Assembly: GCF_013364215.1 (NCBI RefSeq) | Contig: NZ_CP054923.1 | Span: forward strand, 6,262,001 to 6,326,000 | DNA: 64,000 nucleotides | Source of the DNA: Verrucosispora sp. NA02020 | GTDB taxonomy: Bacteria > Actinomycetota > Actinomycetes > Mycobacteriales > Micromonosporaceae | Reading direction: 5' to 3' | Part shown: in pieces, positions 40,031 through 49,665 of the stretch | Layout of the letters: each line of letters starts with the position of its first letter | Position numbering within the stretch: position 1 is the stretch's first letter | Translations under genes and position numbers: made by a program | Notes under the pieces: model-generated | The model's database searches: none | What the model saw: only the letters and a program-made list of their open reading frames with translations | Told to the model about the DNA's origin: nothing

Positions 40031-41145
40031 GCCGACCCTCCGTCGTAGACACGGGGCACCCGGGTGCTGCCGAAGCGGGTGACGATCTCGTAGTTGATGG
40101 TGCCGACCGCCTCGGCCCAGTCGTCGGCGGTGGGCGCACCGTCCGCGCCGTCGCCGAAGAGGGTGACCACGTCACCGGCGACCACCGGATCGTCGCCGCA
40201 GTCCAGCACGAACTGGTCCATGCAGACCCGACCGGCGACGGTCCGCCGCCGGCCGCCGAGTTGCACCGGGCCGGTGCCGGAGGCGTGCCGGGGCACCCCG
40301 TCGGCGTAGCCCAGCGGCACCACGGCCAGCGTCGCGTCGCGCTCGGTGAGGTAGGTGTGCCCGTAGGAGACACCGGCGCCGGCCGGTACCCGTTTGGTCA
40401 GCATCACCCGGGCCCGCGCGGTCATCGCCGGCCGCAGCCCGTACGTCTGTCCGGCCACCGGCGAGAGGCCGTACACGGCCAGCCCGGGGCGGACCAGGTC
40501 GAAGTGGGTGTCGGGTCGGGTCAGCGTGGCCGCCGAGTTGGCCAGGTGCCGGTAGCGCGGGCGCAGTCCGGCCCGCTCGACCATGGCCAGCCCCTCGTGG
40601 AAGACCGCCAACTGCCGGTCCGTGGTGGGGTGTCCGGGCAGGTCCGCGTAGACGAAGTGGCTCCACACCCCGACCACCTCGACCAGCCCGTCGGCCTGGG
40701 CCTTGGCGGCGGCGTCGAGCAGCGCCGGCCAGTCGGCGACGGTCGCGCCGCCCCGGGCCAACCCAGTGTCGATCTTGAGGTGCAGCCGGGCCGGACGTTC
40801 CGCGCGTCGGCTCGCCCCGACCATCTCGTCGAGCTGCGGAAGGCTCGCCACCCCCAGGTCGACGCCGGCCGCGACGCCGGTGTGCAGCGGCAGCCCGGGC
40901 GCCAGCAGCCAGGCCAGCACCGGGGCGTCGATGCCCGCCGCCCGCAGGGCCAACGCCTCGTCCAGGGTGCAGACCCCGAGCCAGTCCGCGCCCGCCTCCA
41001 ACGCGGCGCGGGCGGCCGGGACCATGCCGTGGCCGTAGCCGTCACCCTTCACCACCGCCATCAACTCGGCGCCGGTGCCGGTGCGCAACCGGTCCACGTT
41101 CTCCCGGATCGCGTCGAGGTCGACGCGTACCTCGGCCTGCCACAT
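40027..41145 (-). CDS. alr: Alanine racemase
   Basis: PLP enzyme making D-alanine for peptidoglycan. In its 372 residues the PLP Lys lies in AVVKGDGYGHG and the C-terminal catalytic Tyr in SYGHTYL, preceded by PAGAGV. The ATG is seven bases after TAGGGT; the G-run between could also serve as a ribosome site. The start of alr-hydrolase-tsaE, all joined by GTGA overlaps. Confidence 0.95.
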   Translation of the reverse strand: MWQAEVRVDLDAIRENVDRLRTGTGAELMAVVKGDGYGHGMVPAARAALEAGADWLGVCTLDEALALRAAGIDAPVLAWLLAPGLPLHTGVAAGVDLGVASLPQLDEMVGASRRAERPARLHLKIDTGLARGGATVADWPALLDAAAKAQADGLVEVVGVWSHFVYADLPGHPTTDRQLAVFHEGLAMVERAGLRPRYRHLANSAATLTRPDTHFDLVRPGLAVYGLSPVAGQTYGLRPAMTARARVMLTKRVPAGAGVSYGHTYLTERDATLAVVPLGYADGVPRHASGTGPVQLGGRRRTVAGRVCMDQFVLDCGDDPVVAGDVVTLFGDGADGAPTADDWAEAVGTINYEIVTRFGSTRVPRVYDGGSA

Positions 41146-41227
41146 GCCCCCCACCCTACTTCCGCGCTGATCACCCGGGGTCGCCCCCGGCCGAGCACGG
41201 GGTGTCGGGCGAGTCCCCGACGACGGG

Positions 41228-42697
41228 TCAGGTGATCCGGGCCAGCACCGGCCGCAGCGCGTCGGCCACGTCGGCGGCGGCCACCGGACCGCCCCGCGCC
41301 GCCTCCCGACCGGCCAACCCGTGCAGGTACGCCGCCGCCGCGGCGGCCCGCTCCGCCGGCAGGCCGGACGCGAGCAGCGCACCGAGCAGCCCGGCCAGGA
41401 CGTCCCCGGTGCCGCCGGTGGCCAGGGCCGGGGTGCCGGTCGGATTGACGTACGCCCGGCCGTCCGGCGTGCCGATCACCGTGCGGTTCCCCTTGAGCAG
41501 CACCACGGCGTTCGTCCAGGCGGCCAGCCGCAGCGTCGCGGCGACCCGGTCCGCGCCGGGCTCCTCGCCGCAGAGCCGGGTGAACTCCCGGTCGTGCGGA
41601 GTGATCACGATGGGCGCGTCGCGCTGCCGGAGCCGGTCGGCGAGCCGACCGTCGACCAGCAGCGTCAGCGCGTCGGCGTCCAGCACCACCGGCACCGGCG
41701 CGGCGAGCACCGTCCGCAGCTCGGCGGCGGCCCGGTCGTCCGTGCCCAGGCCCGATCCGCACACCCACGCCTGCACCCGACCCGCGTCGACCACCCGATC
41801 GGTGGCGATCACCGACGGGTAGCGGCGCACCACCTCCTCGCGGGCACCCCCCGCGTAGCGGACCAGGCCGGTCGGCCCGGCGAGCGCGCCGCCGACCGAG
41901 AGCACCCCCGCACCCGGATACGTCGCCGACCCGGTGGCCACCCCGACCACGCCCCGGGTGTACTTCTCCGAGGCCGCGCCGAGCCGGGGCCACCAGTCGA
42001 CCACGTCGGGCTCCTCCACGACGTGCAGCGCCGGGCTGCCCCGCAGCCACGGCCCCAGCCCGATGTCGACCAGCTCCACCTGCCCGGCGAGCGCGGCGGC
42101 GGGGCCGACCGCCAGAGCCGGCTTCCAGGCGCCGAAGGTCACCGTCACGTCGGCCCGCACCGCCTCGGGGCGACCGGACGAGGTCAACGGCACCGCCCCG
42201 GTGTCCACCTCGACGCCGCTGGGCACGTCCACCGCCACCACAGTCGCGCGACCACCGTCGCGCCCGTGCTGCCGCGACAGGCTCGCCGCCAACTGCTCGG
42301 CGGTCTCCCGCAGCCCGCCGCGCCCGCCGATGCCCACGATCCCGTCGAGCACCAGGTCGACCGTTGCCGGCGGGCGCGCCACGACCCGACCACCGGCGGC
42401 CCGCAACGCCGCCAGCCCCGCCGCGTGCACCCGGTCCGGCGCGAGCAGCAGCGCCGACACGGCCGCACCCCGCCGGGCCAGCCGGGCGCCCGCGTACAGG
42501 GCGTCGCCGCCGTTGTCGCCGGAGCCGACGAGCAGCAGCACCGGTGCCGCGTACACCCCGCCCCGGTCGGCGAGCAGCAACGCGCAGCGGCGGGCCAGCC
42601 CGGCGGCGGCGCGCTGCATCAGCGTGCCGGGAGGCAGCTCGGCCATCAGTGCGCTCTCGGCCGCCCGGACCTCCGCCACCCGCCAGACCGGCCGCAT
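41228..42697 (-). CDS. nnr: Bifunctional NAD(P)H-hydrate epimerase/dehydratase
   Basis: Repairs hydrated NADH and NADPH. Its 489 residues hold an N-terminal YjeF-N epimerase (LLLVGSGDNGGDALYAGARL) and a C-terminal ADP-dependent dehydratase with ITPHDREFTRL and the GTGDVLAGLLGALLA motif. It follows a 15-codon leaderless reading frame, and is 82 bp upstream of alr. Confidence 0.93.
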   Translation of the reverse strand: MRPVWRVAEVRAAESALMAELPPGTLMQRAAAGLARRCALLLADRGGVYAAPVLLLVGSGDNGGDALYAGARLARRGAAVSALLLAPDRVHAAGLAALRAAGGRVVARPPATVDLVLDGIVGIGGRGGLRETAEQLAASLSRQHGRDGGRATVVAVDVPSGVEVDTGAVPLTSSGRPEAVRADVTVTFGAWKPALAVGPAAALAGQVELVDIGLGPWLRGSPALHVVEEPDVVDWWPRLGAASEKYTRGVVGVATGSATYPGAGVLSVGGALAGPTGLVRYAGGAREEVVRRYPSVIATDRVVDAGRVQAWVCGSGLGTDDRAAAELRTVLAAPVPVVLDADALTLLVDGRLADRLRQRDAPIVITPHDREFTRLCGEEPGADRVAATLRLAAWTNAVVLLKGNRTVIGTPDGRAYVNPTGTPALATGGTGDVLAGLLGALLASGLPAERAAAAAAYLHGLAGREAARGGPVAAADVADALRPVLARIT

Positions 42698-42698
42698 G

Positions 42699-42746
42699 TC
42701 ACACCCCGTCTCCCGCGTCCCGCACGCGATCGGTGCCGACGATCAC
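42699..42746 (-). CDS. 15-residue leaderless upstream reading frame of nnr
   Basis: A GTG six bases after a TAGGGT -10 opens a 15-codon frame (VIVGTDRVRDAGDGV) that stops one base before the nnr ATG. The placement implies the nnr transcript starts at this GTG. The first residues VIVG resemble the start of AcpS, whose gene often precedes nnr in actinomycetes, so it may be a remnant or a regulatory leader peptide; both are guesses. Confidence 0.45.
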   Translation of the reverse strand: MIVGTDRVRDAGDGV

Positions 42747-42800
42747 GCGGCCACCCTACCGGCGGGCGGGCCGCAGGATAGCCCTTGTCCACATACCCGA

Positions 42801-42854
42801 CGGCCCCTGTGGACGACGGCGGCGGGCGTACCCGGCCGTCGTCCACAGGGGCCG
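42801..42854. repeat. Perfect 20-bp hairpin upstream of the WXG-like gene
   Basis: Arms 42801-42820 and 42835-42854 (cggcccctgtggacgacggc and its complement) with a 14-nt loop lie in the divergent region between nnr and the WXG-like gene. A ttgtccaca nonamer (42785-42793) is close by. It may be an attenuator in the leader of the plus-strand pair. Confidence 0.7.
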
Positions 42855-42916
42855 CCTCCGGGGCCCGGCCCCGCCTAGCGTCTGCGCCGGGCGGGAGTCG
42901 AGGACGGGAGGGGCCG

Positions 42917-43213
42917 ATGGCGCAGGAGGAGTTGACCGTGCGGCCGGAGACGCTGCACCGGGTGGGGCGGACGCTGGGCGACACCGCCTACCGGCTGGCC
43001 CACGGGCCGGCGGGCGTGCCGGGGTTGGCGGCACCGGACCGCCAGTGGTCGGCGGCGGGAGCGCTGGCCGCACTGGAGACGTCGGTACGCACCTGGTGCG
43101 GGCGGCTCGGCGCGGAGGTGGCGGAGACCGGGGACGCGGTCCGCGCCGCCGCCGGGGCGTACGAGTCGGTGGACGGTCGGGCCGCCACCCGCTTCTCCGC
43201 GGTGACCCGGTGA
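42917..43213 (+). CDS. WXG100/ESX-type small helical protein
   Basis: A 98-residue protein predicted to be helical throughout, opening MAQEELTVRPETLHRVGRTL, an EspC/WXG100-like pattern, with a W at the mid-protein turn (DRQWSAAG). It overlaps the following DUF1023 gene as GTGA. Such pairs are candidate type VII secretion substrates, but no ESX genes are in view. GGGAGGGG precedes the ATG. Confidence 0.65.
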   Translation: MAQEELTVRPETLHRVGRTLGDTAYRLAHGPAGVPGLAAPDRQWSAAGALAALETSVRTWCGRLGAEVAETGDAVRAAAGAYESVDGRAATRFSAVTR

Positions 43214-44823
43214 CCGGCGCGACGCCGACCCGGCCGAGCGCCGTCGGGTACGTCCAGCTCTCCACGGCCGACCCGGCCGGCTGGCGGAGCACCGGCACCG
43301 CGTGGGCCGGCCTGGCCGGGCTCGCCGGGCGGCGGGCCGACGAACTCGCCGACGGTGCGGCGGCACTGCGCACCGGCTGGTCCGGGCGGGCCGCCGGCTC
43401 GGCCGGGGCCCGCCTGACCGGGCTGCGGACCGAGCTGACCGCGCTCGTCCCGGCCGCCGTCGAGGTCGACCAGGTGCTCGCCGGGTTCTCCGCCCGCCTC
43501 GCGGCGGCCCGGGCCCGGCTCTCCTCGGCCGTGGCGCTGGCCGCCGCCACCGGTGTGCTGATCGACCGGTCGGGTCGGGTGCGCCCCGACCCGGCGCGGG
43601 TGCCGCCGGAGCGGGCCGCCGCCACGGTTACCCCGGTGGCCACCGGCCTGCGGGACGCACTCGACCTGGCCGGGGCGGCCGACCGAGAGGCCGCCGGACG
43701 CCTCGGGCAGTTGTCGCGGGACGCCGCCGCCGGTTGGGTGGTCCCGCCTCCGCCGGGCCGACCCGCCCCGCACACCGACCCCGCCCGGGTACGCCAGTGG
43801 TGGACCGGGCTCAGCACGGCACAGCGTCGCTGGTTGGTGCTGCACGAGCCGGAGCTGGTCGGTCGCCTCGACGGGGTGCCGGCCGCCGACCGGGACCAGG
43901 CCAACCGCTCGCTGCTGGGCATCCGGCGGGAGGAACTCCGGGCGCGGTGGGAACGGCTGCTGGCCCGGGTGCCGCGCGGTCCGGCGGAGGTGGCCGGGCT
44001 GCGCGCGGTGGACGCCGCACTGACCGGGCTGGACGCGCTCGCCACCCGGCTCGACGCGACGGGGTCACCCCGGGCGTACCTGCTCGGGTTGGACGTGGGC
44101 GGCGAAGGACGCACGGTGGTGGCGCTGGGCGACCCGGACCGCGCCACCGGCGTGGTGACGTACGTGCCGGGGATGACCGCCGGGCTGGACGACGCCACCG
44201 GCGAGCTGGGCCGGGCGGCCCGGGTGCTGTCCCGCTGCGCCGACCTGGCACCGGGCCAGGAGACCTCGGCGGTGCTCTGGCTGGACTACGACGCCCCGGA
44301 CTTCCTGCACGAGGCGGCCCGGGACGGGCAGGCCCGGGACGCGGGCGAGGCGCTGCACCGGTTCCAGGAGGGACTGCGGGCCACCCACGACGGGCCACCG
44401 GCCCGGCAGACGGTGCTCGGGCACAGCTACGGGTCGCTGGTGGTCGGGACCGCTGCCCGGGACCATGGGCTCGCCGCGGACGCGCTGGTCTTCGTCGGCT
44501 CGCCCGGCGTCGGTGTGGGACACGCCTCCGAGCTGGGCGTCCCGCCCGAGCAGGTGTGGGCCAGCACCGCGCCGGACGACGTGATCCGGCTGACCCGCCC
44601 ACCGGACGAGCTGGCCCGGCAGGCGGTGCTCGGCGCCTCGCCGGTCGGCACGGTCCTGGACTGGCTGGCCGGGTCGGACGACGAACGCTGGTTCGGGCGC
44701 GACCCGGCCGAGCCGGGTTTCGGAGGTCGGACGTTCCCCAGTGGCCGGTACGGTCACACCGGCTACTGGGATCCGGCCAACCCCGCGTTGGACGGTATGG
44801 CGCGAGTGGTGCTCGGCCGGTGA
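43210..44823 (+). CDS. DUF1023 alpha/beta hydrolase with helical N-terminal domain
   Basis: A 537-residue protein: residues 1 to about 230 are Ala-rich helices of WXG-like character (WAGLAGLAGRRADELADGAA), followed by the DUF1023 hydrolase domain, with nucleophile Ser in TVLGHSYGSLVVG and His near the end in YGHTGYWDP. The substrate is unknown. It is translationally coupled to the WXG-like gene. Only ten bases separate its stop from that of glmS. Confidence 0.8.
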   Translation: MTGATPTRPSAVGYVQLSTADPAGWRSTGTAWAGLAGLAGRRADELADGAAALRTGWSGRAAGSAGARLTGLRTELTALVPAAVEVDQVLAGFSARLAAARARLSSAVALAAATGVLIDRSGRVRPDPARVPPERAAATVTPVATGLRDALDLAGAADREAAGRLGQLSRDAAAGWVVPPPPGRPAPHTDPARVRQWWTGLSTAQRRWLVLHEPELVGRLDGVPAADRDQANRSLLGIRREELRARWERLLARVPRGPAEVAGLRAVDAALTGLDALATRLDATGSPRAYLLGLDVGGEGRTVVALGDPDRATGVVTYVPGMTAGLDDATGELGRAARVLSRCADLAPGQETSAVLWLDYDAPDFLHEAARDGQARDAGEALHRFQEGLRATHDGPPARQTVLGHSYGSLVVGTAARDHGLAADALVFVGSPGVGVGHASELGVPPEQVWASTAPDDVIRLTRPPDELARQAVLGASPVGTVLDWLAGSDDERWFGRDPAEPGFGGRTFPSGRYGHTGYWDPANPALDGMARVVLGR

Positions 44824-44833
44824 GCGCCCCGTG

Positions 44834-46747
44834 CTACTCCACGGTGACCGACTTGGCCAGGTTGCGCGGCTGGTCGACGTCGTGCCCCCGGGCGGCGGCG
44901 ATCTCGGCCGCGAGCACCTGCAACGGCACGGTGGTCACCAGTGGGGCGAGCAGCGTCGGGGTACGCGGCACGTAGATCAGATGGTCGGCGTAGCGGACGA
45001 CCGCCTCGTCGCCCTCCTCGGCGATCACGATGGTGCGGGCGCCCCGGGCGCGTACCTCCTGGATGTTGGAGACGATCTTGTCGTGCAGCAGTCCGCGACC
45101 GACCGGGGACGGCACCACGCAGATCACCGGGGTGCCCTGGTCGATCAGCGCGATCGGGCCGTGCTTGAGTTCACCCGCCGCGAAGCCCTCGGCGTGCATG
45201 TACGCCAGCTCCTTGAGCTTGAGCGCGCCCTCCAGCGCCACCGGGTAGCCGACGTGCCGGCCGATGAACAGCACCGTCGGCGCGGACTTCAGCTCCCGGG
45301 CCAGCTCCCGGACCGGCTCGATCCGACCGAGCAGTTCCCGCAGCTTGTCCGGCACCTGGTGGAGCTGATCGACCACGGCCGCCACCTCGTCGGCGAACTT
45401 GATCCCCCGCACCTGGGCCAGGTGCAGCCCGATCAGATAACAGGCGACCAACTGGGTGAGGAACGCCTTGGTCGAGGCGACGGCGATCTCCGGACCGCCG
45501 TGGGTGTAGAGCACGGCGTCGGACTCCCGGGGGATGGTGGAACCGTTGGTGTTGCAGATGGCCAGCACCCGGGCCTTCTGCTCCTTGGCGTGCCGCAGCG
45601 CCATCAGGGTGTCCATGGTCTCGCCGGACTGCGAGATCACCACGATCAGGGTGGAGCGGTCCAGCACCGGGTCGCGGTACCGGAACTCGCTGGCCAGTTC
45701 CACCTCGCAGGGGATCCGGGTCCAGTGCTCGATGGCGTACTTGGCGACCATGCCGGAGTGGTACGCGGTGCCGCAGGCGACGATGAAGATCTTGTCGACG
45801 TCGCGCAGGTCCTGGTCGCTGAGGCGGACCTCGTCGAGCATGATCTCGCCGCTCTCGGTCAGCCGGCCCAGCAGCGTGTCGGCGACGGCCTGGGGCTGCT
45901 CCTCGATCTCCTTGAGCATGAACCAGTCGTAGCCGCCCTTCTCGGCGGCCGAGGAGTCCCAGTCGATGTGGAAGTCCTTGCCGCTGGCGGGCTGACCGGC
46001 GAAGTCGGTGATCTCGATGGTGTCGGCGGTGATCAGGACGATCTGGTCCTGGCCCAGCTCGACCGCCTCGCGGGTGTACTCGATGAACGCGGCGACGTCG
46101 CTGGCGAGGTAGTTCTCCCCGTTGCCGCGCCCCACCACCAGGGGCGAGTTGCGACGCGCGCCGACGACGGCTCCGGGCACCCCGGCGTCCACCGCGAGCA
46201 GCGTGAAGGCACCCTCCAGCCGCTGGCAGACCACCCGCATGGCGGCGGCGAGCAACTGCGGCCCGTCCGGGTGGCCGGCGGCCCGCAGCTCGGCCAGGGC
46301 CTTGGCGAGCAGGTGCGCGGCGCACTCGGTGTCGGTGTCACTGACGAACTGGACGCCGTCGTCCTCCAGCTCGGTGCGGAGCTTGGCGAAGTTCTCGATG
46401 ATGCCGTTGTGGATCACCGCGACCCCGCCGTCGGGTGACAGGTGCGGGTGCGCGTTGCGGTCCGTGGGGCCGCCGTGGGTGGCCCACCGGGTGTGCCCGA
46501 TGCCGGTGGTGCCGTCGCCGATGCCGATCGGGCTGGCTCCGCAGCCGGCCGGGTCCTCGGCGGCACGCTCGGAGAGCACCTTCTCCAGGTTGGCCAGCTT
46601 GCCGGCCTTCTTCTCGGTCAGCAGCTGCCCGTCGCAGACCACGGCGACACCCGCCGAGTCGTAGCCGCGGTACTCCAGCCGCCGCAGGCCGTCGAGCACG
46701 ATACCGAGCGCCGGCCGACTGCCGGCGTACCCCACGATTCCACACAT
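44834..46747 (-). CDS. glmS: Glutamine--fructose-6-phosphate aminotransferase
   Basis: Makes glucosamine-6-phosphate for peptidoglycan. Its 637 residues hold an N-terminal Ntn amidotransferase whose nucleophile is Cys2 (MCGIVGYAG), then two SIS isomerase domains (ISQSGETMDTL; ending DVDQPRNLAKSVTVE with the catalytic Lys). The ATG is seven bases after TAGGCT, a leaderless arrangement; this excludes a glmS ribozyme leader on that transcript. Confidence 0.97.
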   Translation of the reverse strand: MCGIVGYAGSRPALGIVLDGLRRLEYRGYDSAGVAVVCDGQLLTEKKAGKLANLEKVLSERAAEDPAGCGASPIGIGDGTTGIGHTRWATHGGPTDRNAHPHLSPDGGVAVIHNGIIENFAKLRTELEDDGVQFVSDTDTECAAHLLAKALAELRAAGHPDGPQLLAAAMRVVCQRLEGAFTLLAVDAGVPGAVVGARRNSPLVVGRGNGENYLASDVAAFIEYTREAVELGQDQIVLITADTIEITDFAGQPASGKDFHIDWDSSAAEKGGYDWFMLKEIEEQPQAVADTLLGRLTESGEIMLDEVRLSDQDLRDVDKIFIVACGTAYHSGMVAKYAIEHWTRIPCEVELASEFRYRDPVLDRSTLIVVISQSGETMDTLMALRHAKEQKARVLAICNTNGSTIPRESDAVLYTHGGPEIAVASTKAFLTQLVACYLIGLHLAQVRGIKFADEVAAVVDQLHQVPDKLRELLGRIEPVRELARELKSAPTVLFIGRHVGYPVALEGALKLKELAYMHAEGFAAGELKHGPIALIDQGTPVICVVPSPVGRGLLHDKIVSNIQEVRARGARTIVIAEEGDEAVVRYADHLIYVPRTPTLLAPLVTTVPLQVLAAEIAAARGHDVDQPRNLAKSVTVE

Positions 46748-46902
46748 GGGAGGCAGCCTAACCAGATCCGCTCACGATGTCTGCGCGAAAGCCGGGTAAA
46801 CAATCACTGAATTTGAGCGATTAGCGCTACACGGTGATCGGTGTCACCTCGCACGCAAGCGGGGGCGGGCAGGACGACCGGGCCCAGCCGTACCCTGACC
46901 GT

Positions 46903-48096
46903 GTGACGAGCACCGATGTCGACCCGCTGGTGAGCCGGATGCGCCCGTTCGGGACGACGGTTTTCGCCGAGATGTCCGCTCTGGCCGTGCGTACCGGCGC
47001 GGTCAACCTCGGACAGGGTTTCCCGGACACCGACGGCCCGCCCGAGATGCTCGCCGCCGCCGCCGAGGCGCTGCGGGCCGGCCGCAACCAGTACCCTCCC
47101 GGCCCCGGCGTACCGGAGCTGCGCGCCGCCGTGGCGGCACACCAGCGCCGGTTCTGGGGCCTGGAGTACGACCCGGACGGCGAGATCGTGATCACGGCGG
47201 GCGCCACCGAGGCGATCGCCGCCGCGATCCTCGGTCTCTGCGAGCCGGGCGACGAGGTGGTCTGCTTCGAGCCCTACTACGACTCGTACGCCGCCTCGGT
47301 CACGCTGGCCGGAGCCGTCCGGCGACCGGTCACGCTGCGGCCCGGCGACGACGGGCGGTACGCCTTCGACCCGGCGGACCTGCGGGCCGCGTTCGGGCCG
47401 CGGACCCGACTGGTGCTGCTGAACTCCCCGCACAACCCGACCGGCAAGGTCTTCACCCCGGCCGAGTTGTCGCTGATCGCCGAGCTGTGCCAGGAGCACG
47501 GCGCGTACGCGGTCACCGACGAGGTGTACGAGCACCTGGTCTTCACCGACGCGTCGACCGGGCACGTCCCACTGGCCACGCTGCCCGGCATGCGCGAGCG
47601 CACGCTCCGCGTCTCGTCGGCCGGCAAGACGTTCTCCTGCACCGGCTGGAAGGTGGGCTGGGTCAGCGGTCCGGCGGCACTCGTCTCGGCGGTGCTGCGG
47701 GTCAAGCAGTTCCTCACCTTCGTCAACGCGGCGCCACTGCAACCTGCGGTCGCGGTGGCCCTCGCCCTGCCCGACGCCTACTTCACCGACTTCCGAGACG
47801 GCATGCAGGCCCGCCGCGACCAGTTGATCAGCGGGCTCGGCGACGCCGGCTTCGACGTGCTCACGCCGGAGGGGACGTACTTCGTCACCGCCGACATCAC
47901 CGCCCTCGGCGGCACCGACGGCGTCGACTTCTGCCGGACGTTGCCGGAGCGCTGCGGCGTGGTGGCCGTACCCACCCAGGTCTTCTACGACGACCCGGAG
48001 GCCGGCCGGCGGCTGGTGCGGTTCGCGTTCTGCAAACGCCCGGAGGTGCTGACCGAGGCGGTGGCCCGGCTACGCCGGGCAGGCGCGCACGCCTGA
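46903..48096 (+). CDS. Class I PLP aminotransferase
   Basis: A 397-residue aminotransferase: NSPHNPTGKVF, YAVTDEVYEHLVF, and the PLP Lys in SSAGKTFSCTGWKVGW. The opening INLGQGFPDTDGPPEM-like block (VNLGQGFPD) places it with kynurenine/methionine or DapC-type enzymes; the substrate cannot be fixed. The GTG is six bases after TACCCT and there is no ribosome site, so it is probably leaderless. Confidence 0.88.
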   Translation: MTSTDVDPLVSRMRPFGTTVFAEMSALAVRTGAVNLGQGFPDTDGPPEMLAAAAEALRAGRNQYPPGPGVPELRAAVAAHQRRFWGLEYDPDGEIVITAGATEAIAAAILGLCEPGDEVVCFEPYYDSYAASVTLAGAVRRPVTLRPGDDGRYAFDPADLRAAFGPRTRLVLLNSPHNPTGKVFTPAELSLIAELCQEHGAYAVTDEVYEHLVFTDASTGHVPLATLPGMRERTLRVSSAGKTFSCTGWKVGWVSGPAALVSAVLRVKQFLTFVNAAPLQPAVAVALALPDAYFTDFRDGMQARRDQLISGLGDAGFDVLTPEGTYFVTADITALGGTDGVDFCRTLPERCGVVAVPTQVFYDDPEAGRRLVRFAFCKRPEVLTEAVARLRRAGAHA

Positions 48097-48194
48097 CCCG
48101 GCGGTCAGCGCGTCCGGGCCCGACGGCGCGCCGCCGACCGGGTGAGCAGGGGGCACCACGGCCGCCCTGCCGCGTGTACCGGCCGTCGCGTCGG

Positions 48195-49547
48195 TCAGGC
48201 CGGGCTGGCCGTGCGGACCTGTTCGGCGATCCGCTCGGCGACCTTCCGTGCGGTCGCCTCGGTGGCCGCCTCGACCATCACCCGCACCAGCGGCTCGGTG
48301 CCCGAGGGGCGCAGCAGCACCCGTCCCGTCTCGCCCAGCTCGGCCTCGGCGCGTTCCACCTCGGCGCGGACGGCGGGCGCGGCGGCACCGACGGTGCGGT
48401 CACCCACCGGCACGTTGATCAGCACCTGCGGCAGCTTGGTCACCACCGCCGCGAGGTCCGCCAGGGTCCGGCCGGTGGCGGCCATCCGGGCCATCAGGTG
48501 CAGCCCGGTCAGCACCCCGTCGCCGGTGGTGGCGTACGCGGGCATGACGATGTGTCCACTCTGCTCACCGCCGAGCGCCAGCCCGGAGGCGCGCAGTTCC
48601 TCCAGCACGTACCGGTCGCCCACCTTGGTCTCGATCAGCCGGATGCCCTCGGCGGACATGGCCAGGCGCAGGCCGAGGTTGCTCATCACGGTGGCGACCA
48701 GGGTGTCCCCGGTCAGCGTGCCGGCCTCCCGCATGGCCAGCGCCAGGATCGCCATCACCTGGTCGCCGTCGACCTCGTCGCCGTCGGCGGTGACCGCCAC
48801 GCAGCGGTCGGCGTCGCCGTCGTGCGCGATACCGAGGTGTGCGCCGTGCTCGACCACGGCCTGTTGCAGGGCGGCGATGTGGTTCGAGCCGCACCCGTCG
48901 TTGATGTTGAGCCCGTCCGGCTCGGCGTAGATCGCGACGACCTCGGCGCCCGCCTCGCGGTACACGGCCGGGGCGACCTCGGCGGCGGCGCCGTTGGCGC
49001 AGTCCACCACGACCTTGATCCCGTCGAGCCGGTGCGGCACGGTGCCCGCCAGGTGCTGCACGTAGTGGTCGGCGCCGTCGAGCAGGTCGTGTACGCGGCC
49101 CACGCCCGCACCGACCGGCCGCGTCCAGGCGGTGGTGGCGTTGGCCTCGATGGCCGCCTCGATCCGCATCTCGATCTCGTCGGGCAGCTTGTGCCCACCA
49201 GCCGCGAAGAGCTTGATCCCGTTGTCCGGCATCGGGTTGTGCGAGGCGGAGAGCATCACCCCGAGATCCGCCTTGGCCTCGGCGGTGAGGAACGCCACCG
49301 CCGGGGTGGGCAGCACGCCGACCCGGACCACGGTCGCTCCGGCGCTGGTCAGTCCGGCCACCACGGCCGCCTCCAGCATCTCGCCGCTGGCGCGGGTGTC
49401 CCGGCCGACCACGGCGATCGGAGCGTGACTGCGATCCGACTCGGCGAGGGTGTGGGCGGCCGCGACGGCCACCGAGAGCGCCAACTCCGGGGTGAGGTCG
49501 ACGTTCGCCCGCCCGCGTACGCCGTCCGTGCCGAACAACCGGCCCAT
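48195..49547 (-). CDS. glmM: Phosphoglucosamine mutase
   Basis: Converts glucosamine-6-phosphate to the 1-phosphate, the step after GlmS. A 450-residue enzyme with start [14 protein letters not shown], the phosphoserine loop [13 protein letters not shown], the metal loop AHDGDADRC and the substrate loop near [13 protein letters not shown] 49547 has GGAGG nine bases upstream. It lies downstream of rplM-rpsI as in other actinobacteria. Confidence 0.96.
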   Translation of the reverse strand: MGRLFGTDGVRGRANVDLTPELALSVAVAAAHTLAESDRSHAPIAVVGRDTRASGEMLEAAVVAGLTSAGATVVRVGVLPTPAVAFLTAEAKADLGVMLSASHNPMPDNGIKLFAAGGHKLPDEIEMRIEAAIEANATTAWTRPVGAGVGRVHDLLDGADHYVQHLAGTVPHRLDGIKVVVDCANGAAAEVAPAVYREAGAEVVAIYAEPDGLNINDGCGSNHIAALQQAVVEHGAHLGIAHDGDADRCVAVTADGDEVDGDQVMAILALAMREAGTLTGDTLVATVMSNLGLRLAMSAEGIRLIETKVGDRYVLEELRASGLALGGEQSGHIVMPAYATTGDGVLTGLHLMARMAATGRTLADLAAVVTKLPQVLINVPVGDRTVGAAAPAVRAEVERAEAELGETGRVLLRPSGTEPLVRVMVEAATEATARKVAERIAEQVRTASPA

Positions 49548-49588
49548 ACCCACCAACCTCCGATGAAACTGCCGTTACAGGTGAAAAG

Positions 49589-49639
49589 CGGACGGCCGGT
49601 CCACCTCCCCGGGTCGAGGGGAGGCGGACCGGCCGTCCG
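49589..49639 (-). terminator. Terminator after rplM-rpsI
   Basis: A 14-bp perfect stem (cggacggccggtcc and complement) plus an inner cctcccc/gggg stem lies 27 bp after the rpsI stop and 41 bp before the glmM start. Confidence 0.85.
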
Positions 49640-49665
49640 TCAGAAGTACAAGGTGCGGCTGGAGA

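Noticed and set aside
42785..42793. DnaA-box-like ttgtccaca here and at 34348 as a replication origin
   Set aside because: Only two isolated boxes 8 kb apart; no cluster and no dnaA or dnaN nearby.
46748..46902. glmS ribozyme or riboswitch upstream of glmS
   Set aside because: The -10 hexamer is only seven bases before the ATG, leaving no leader for an RNA element.
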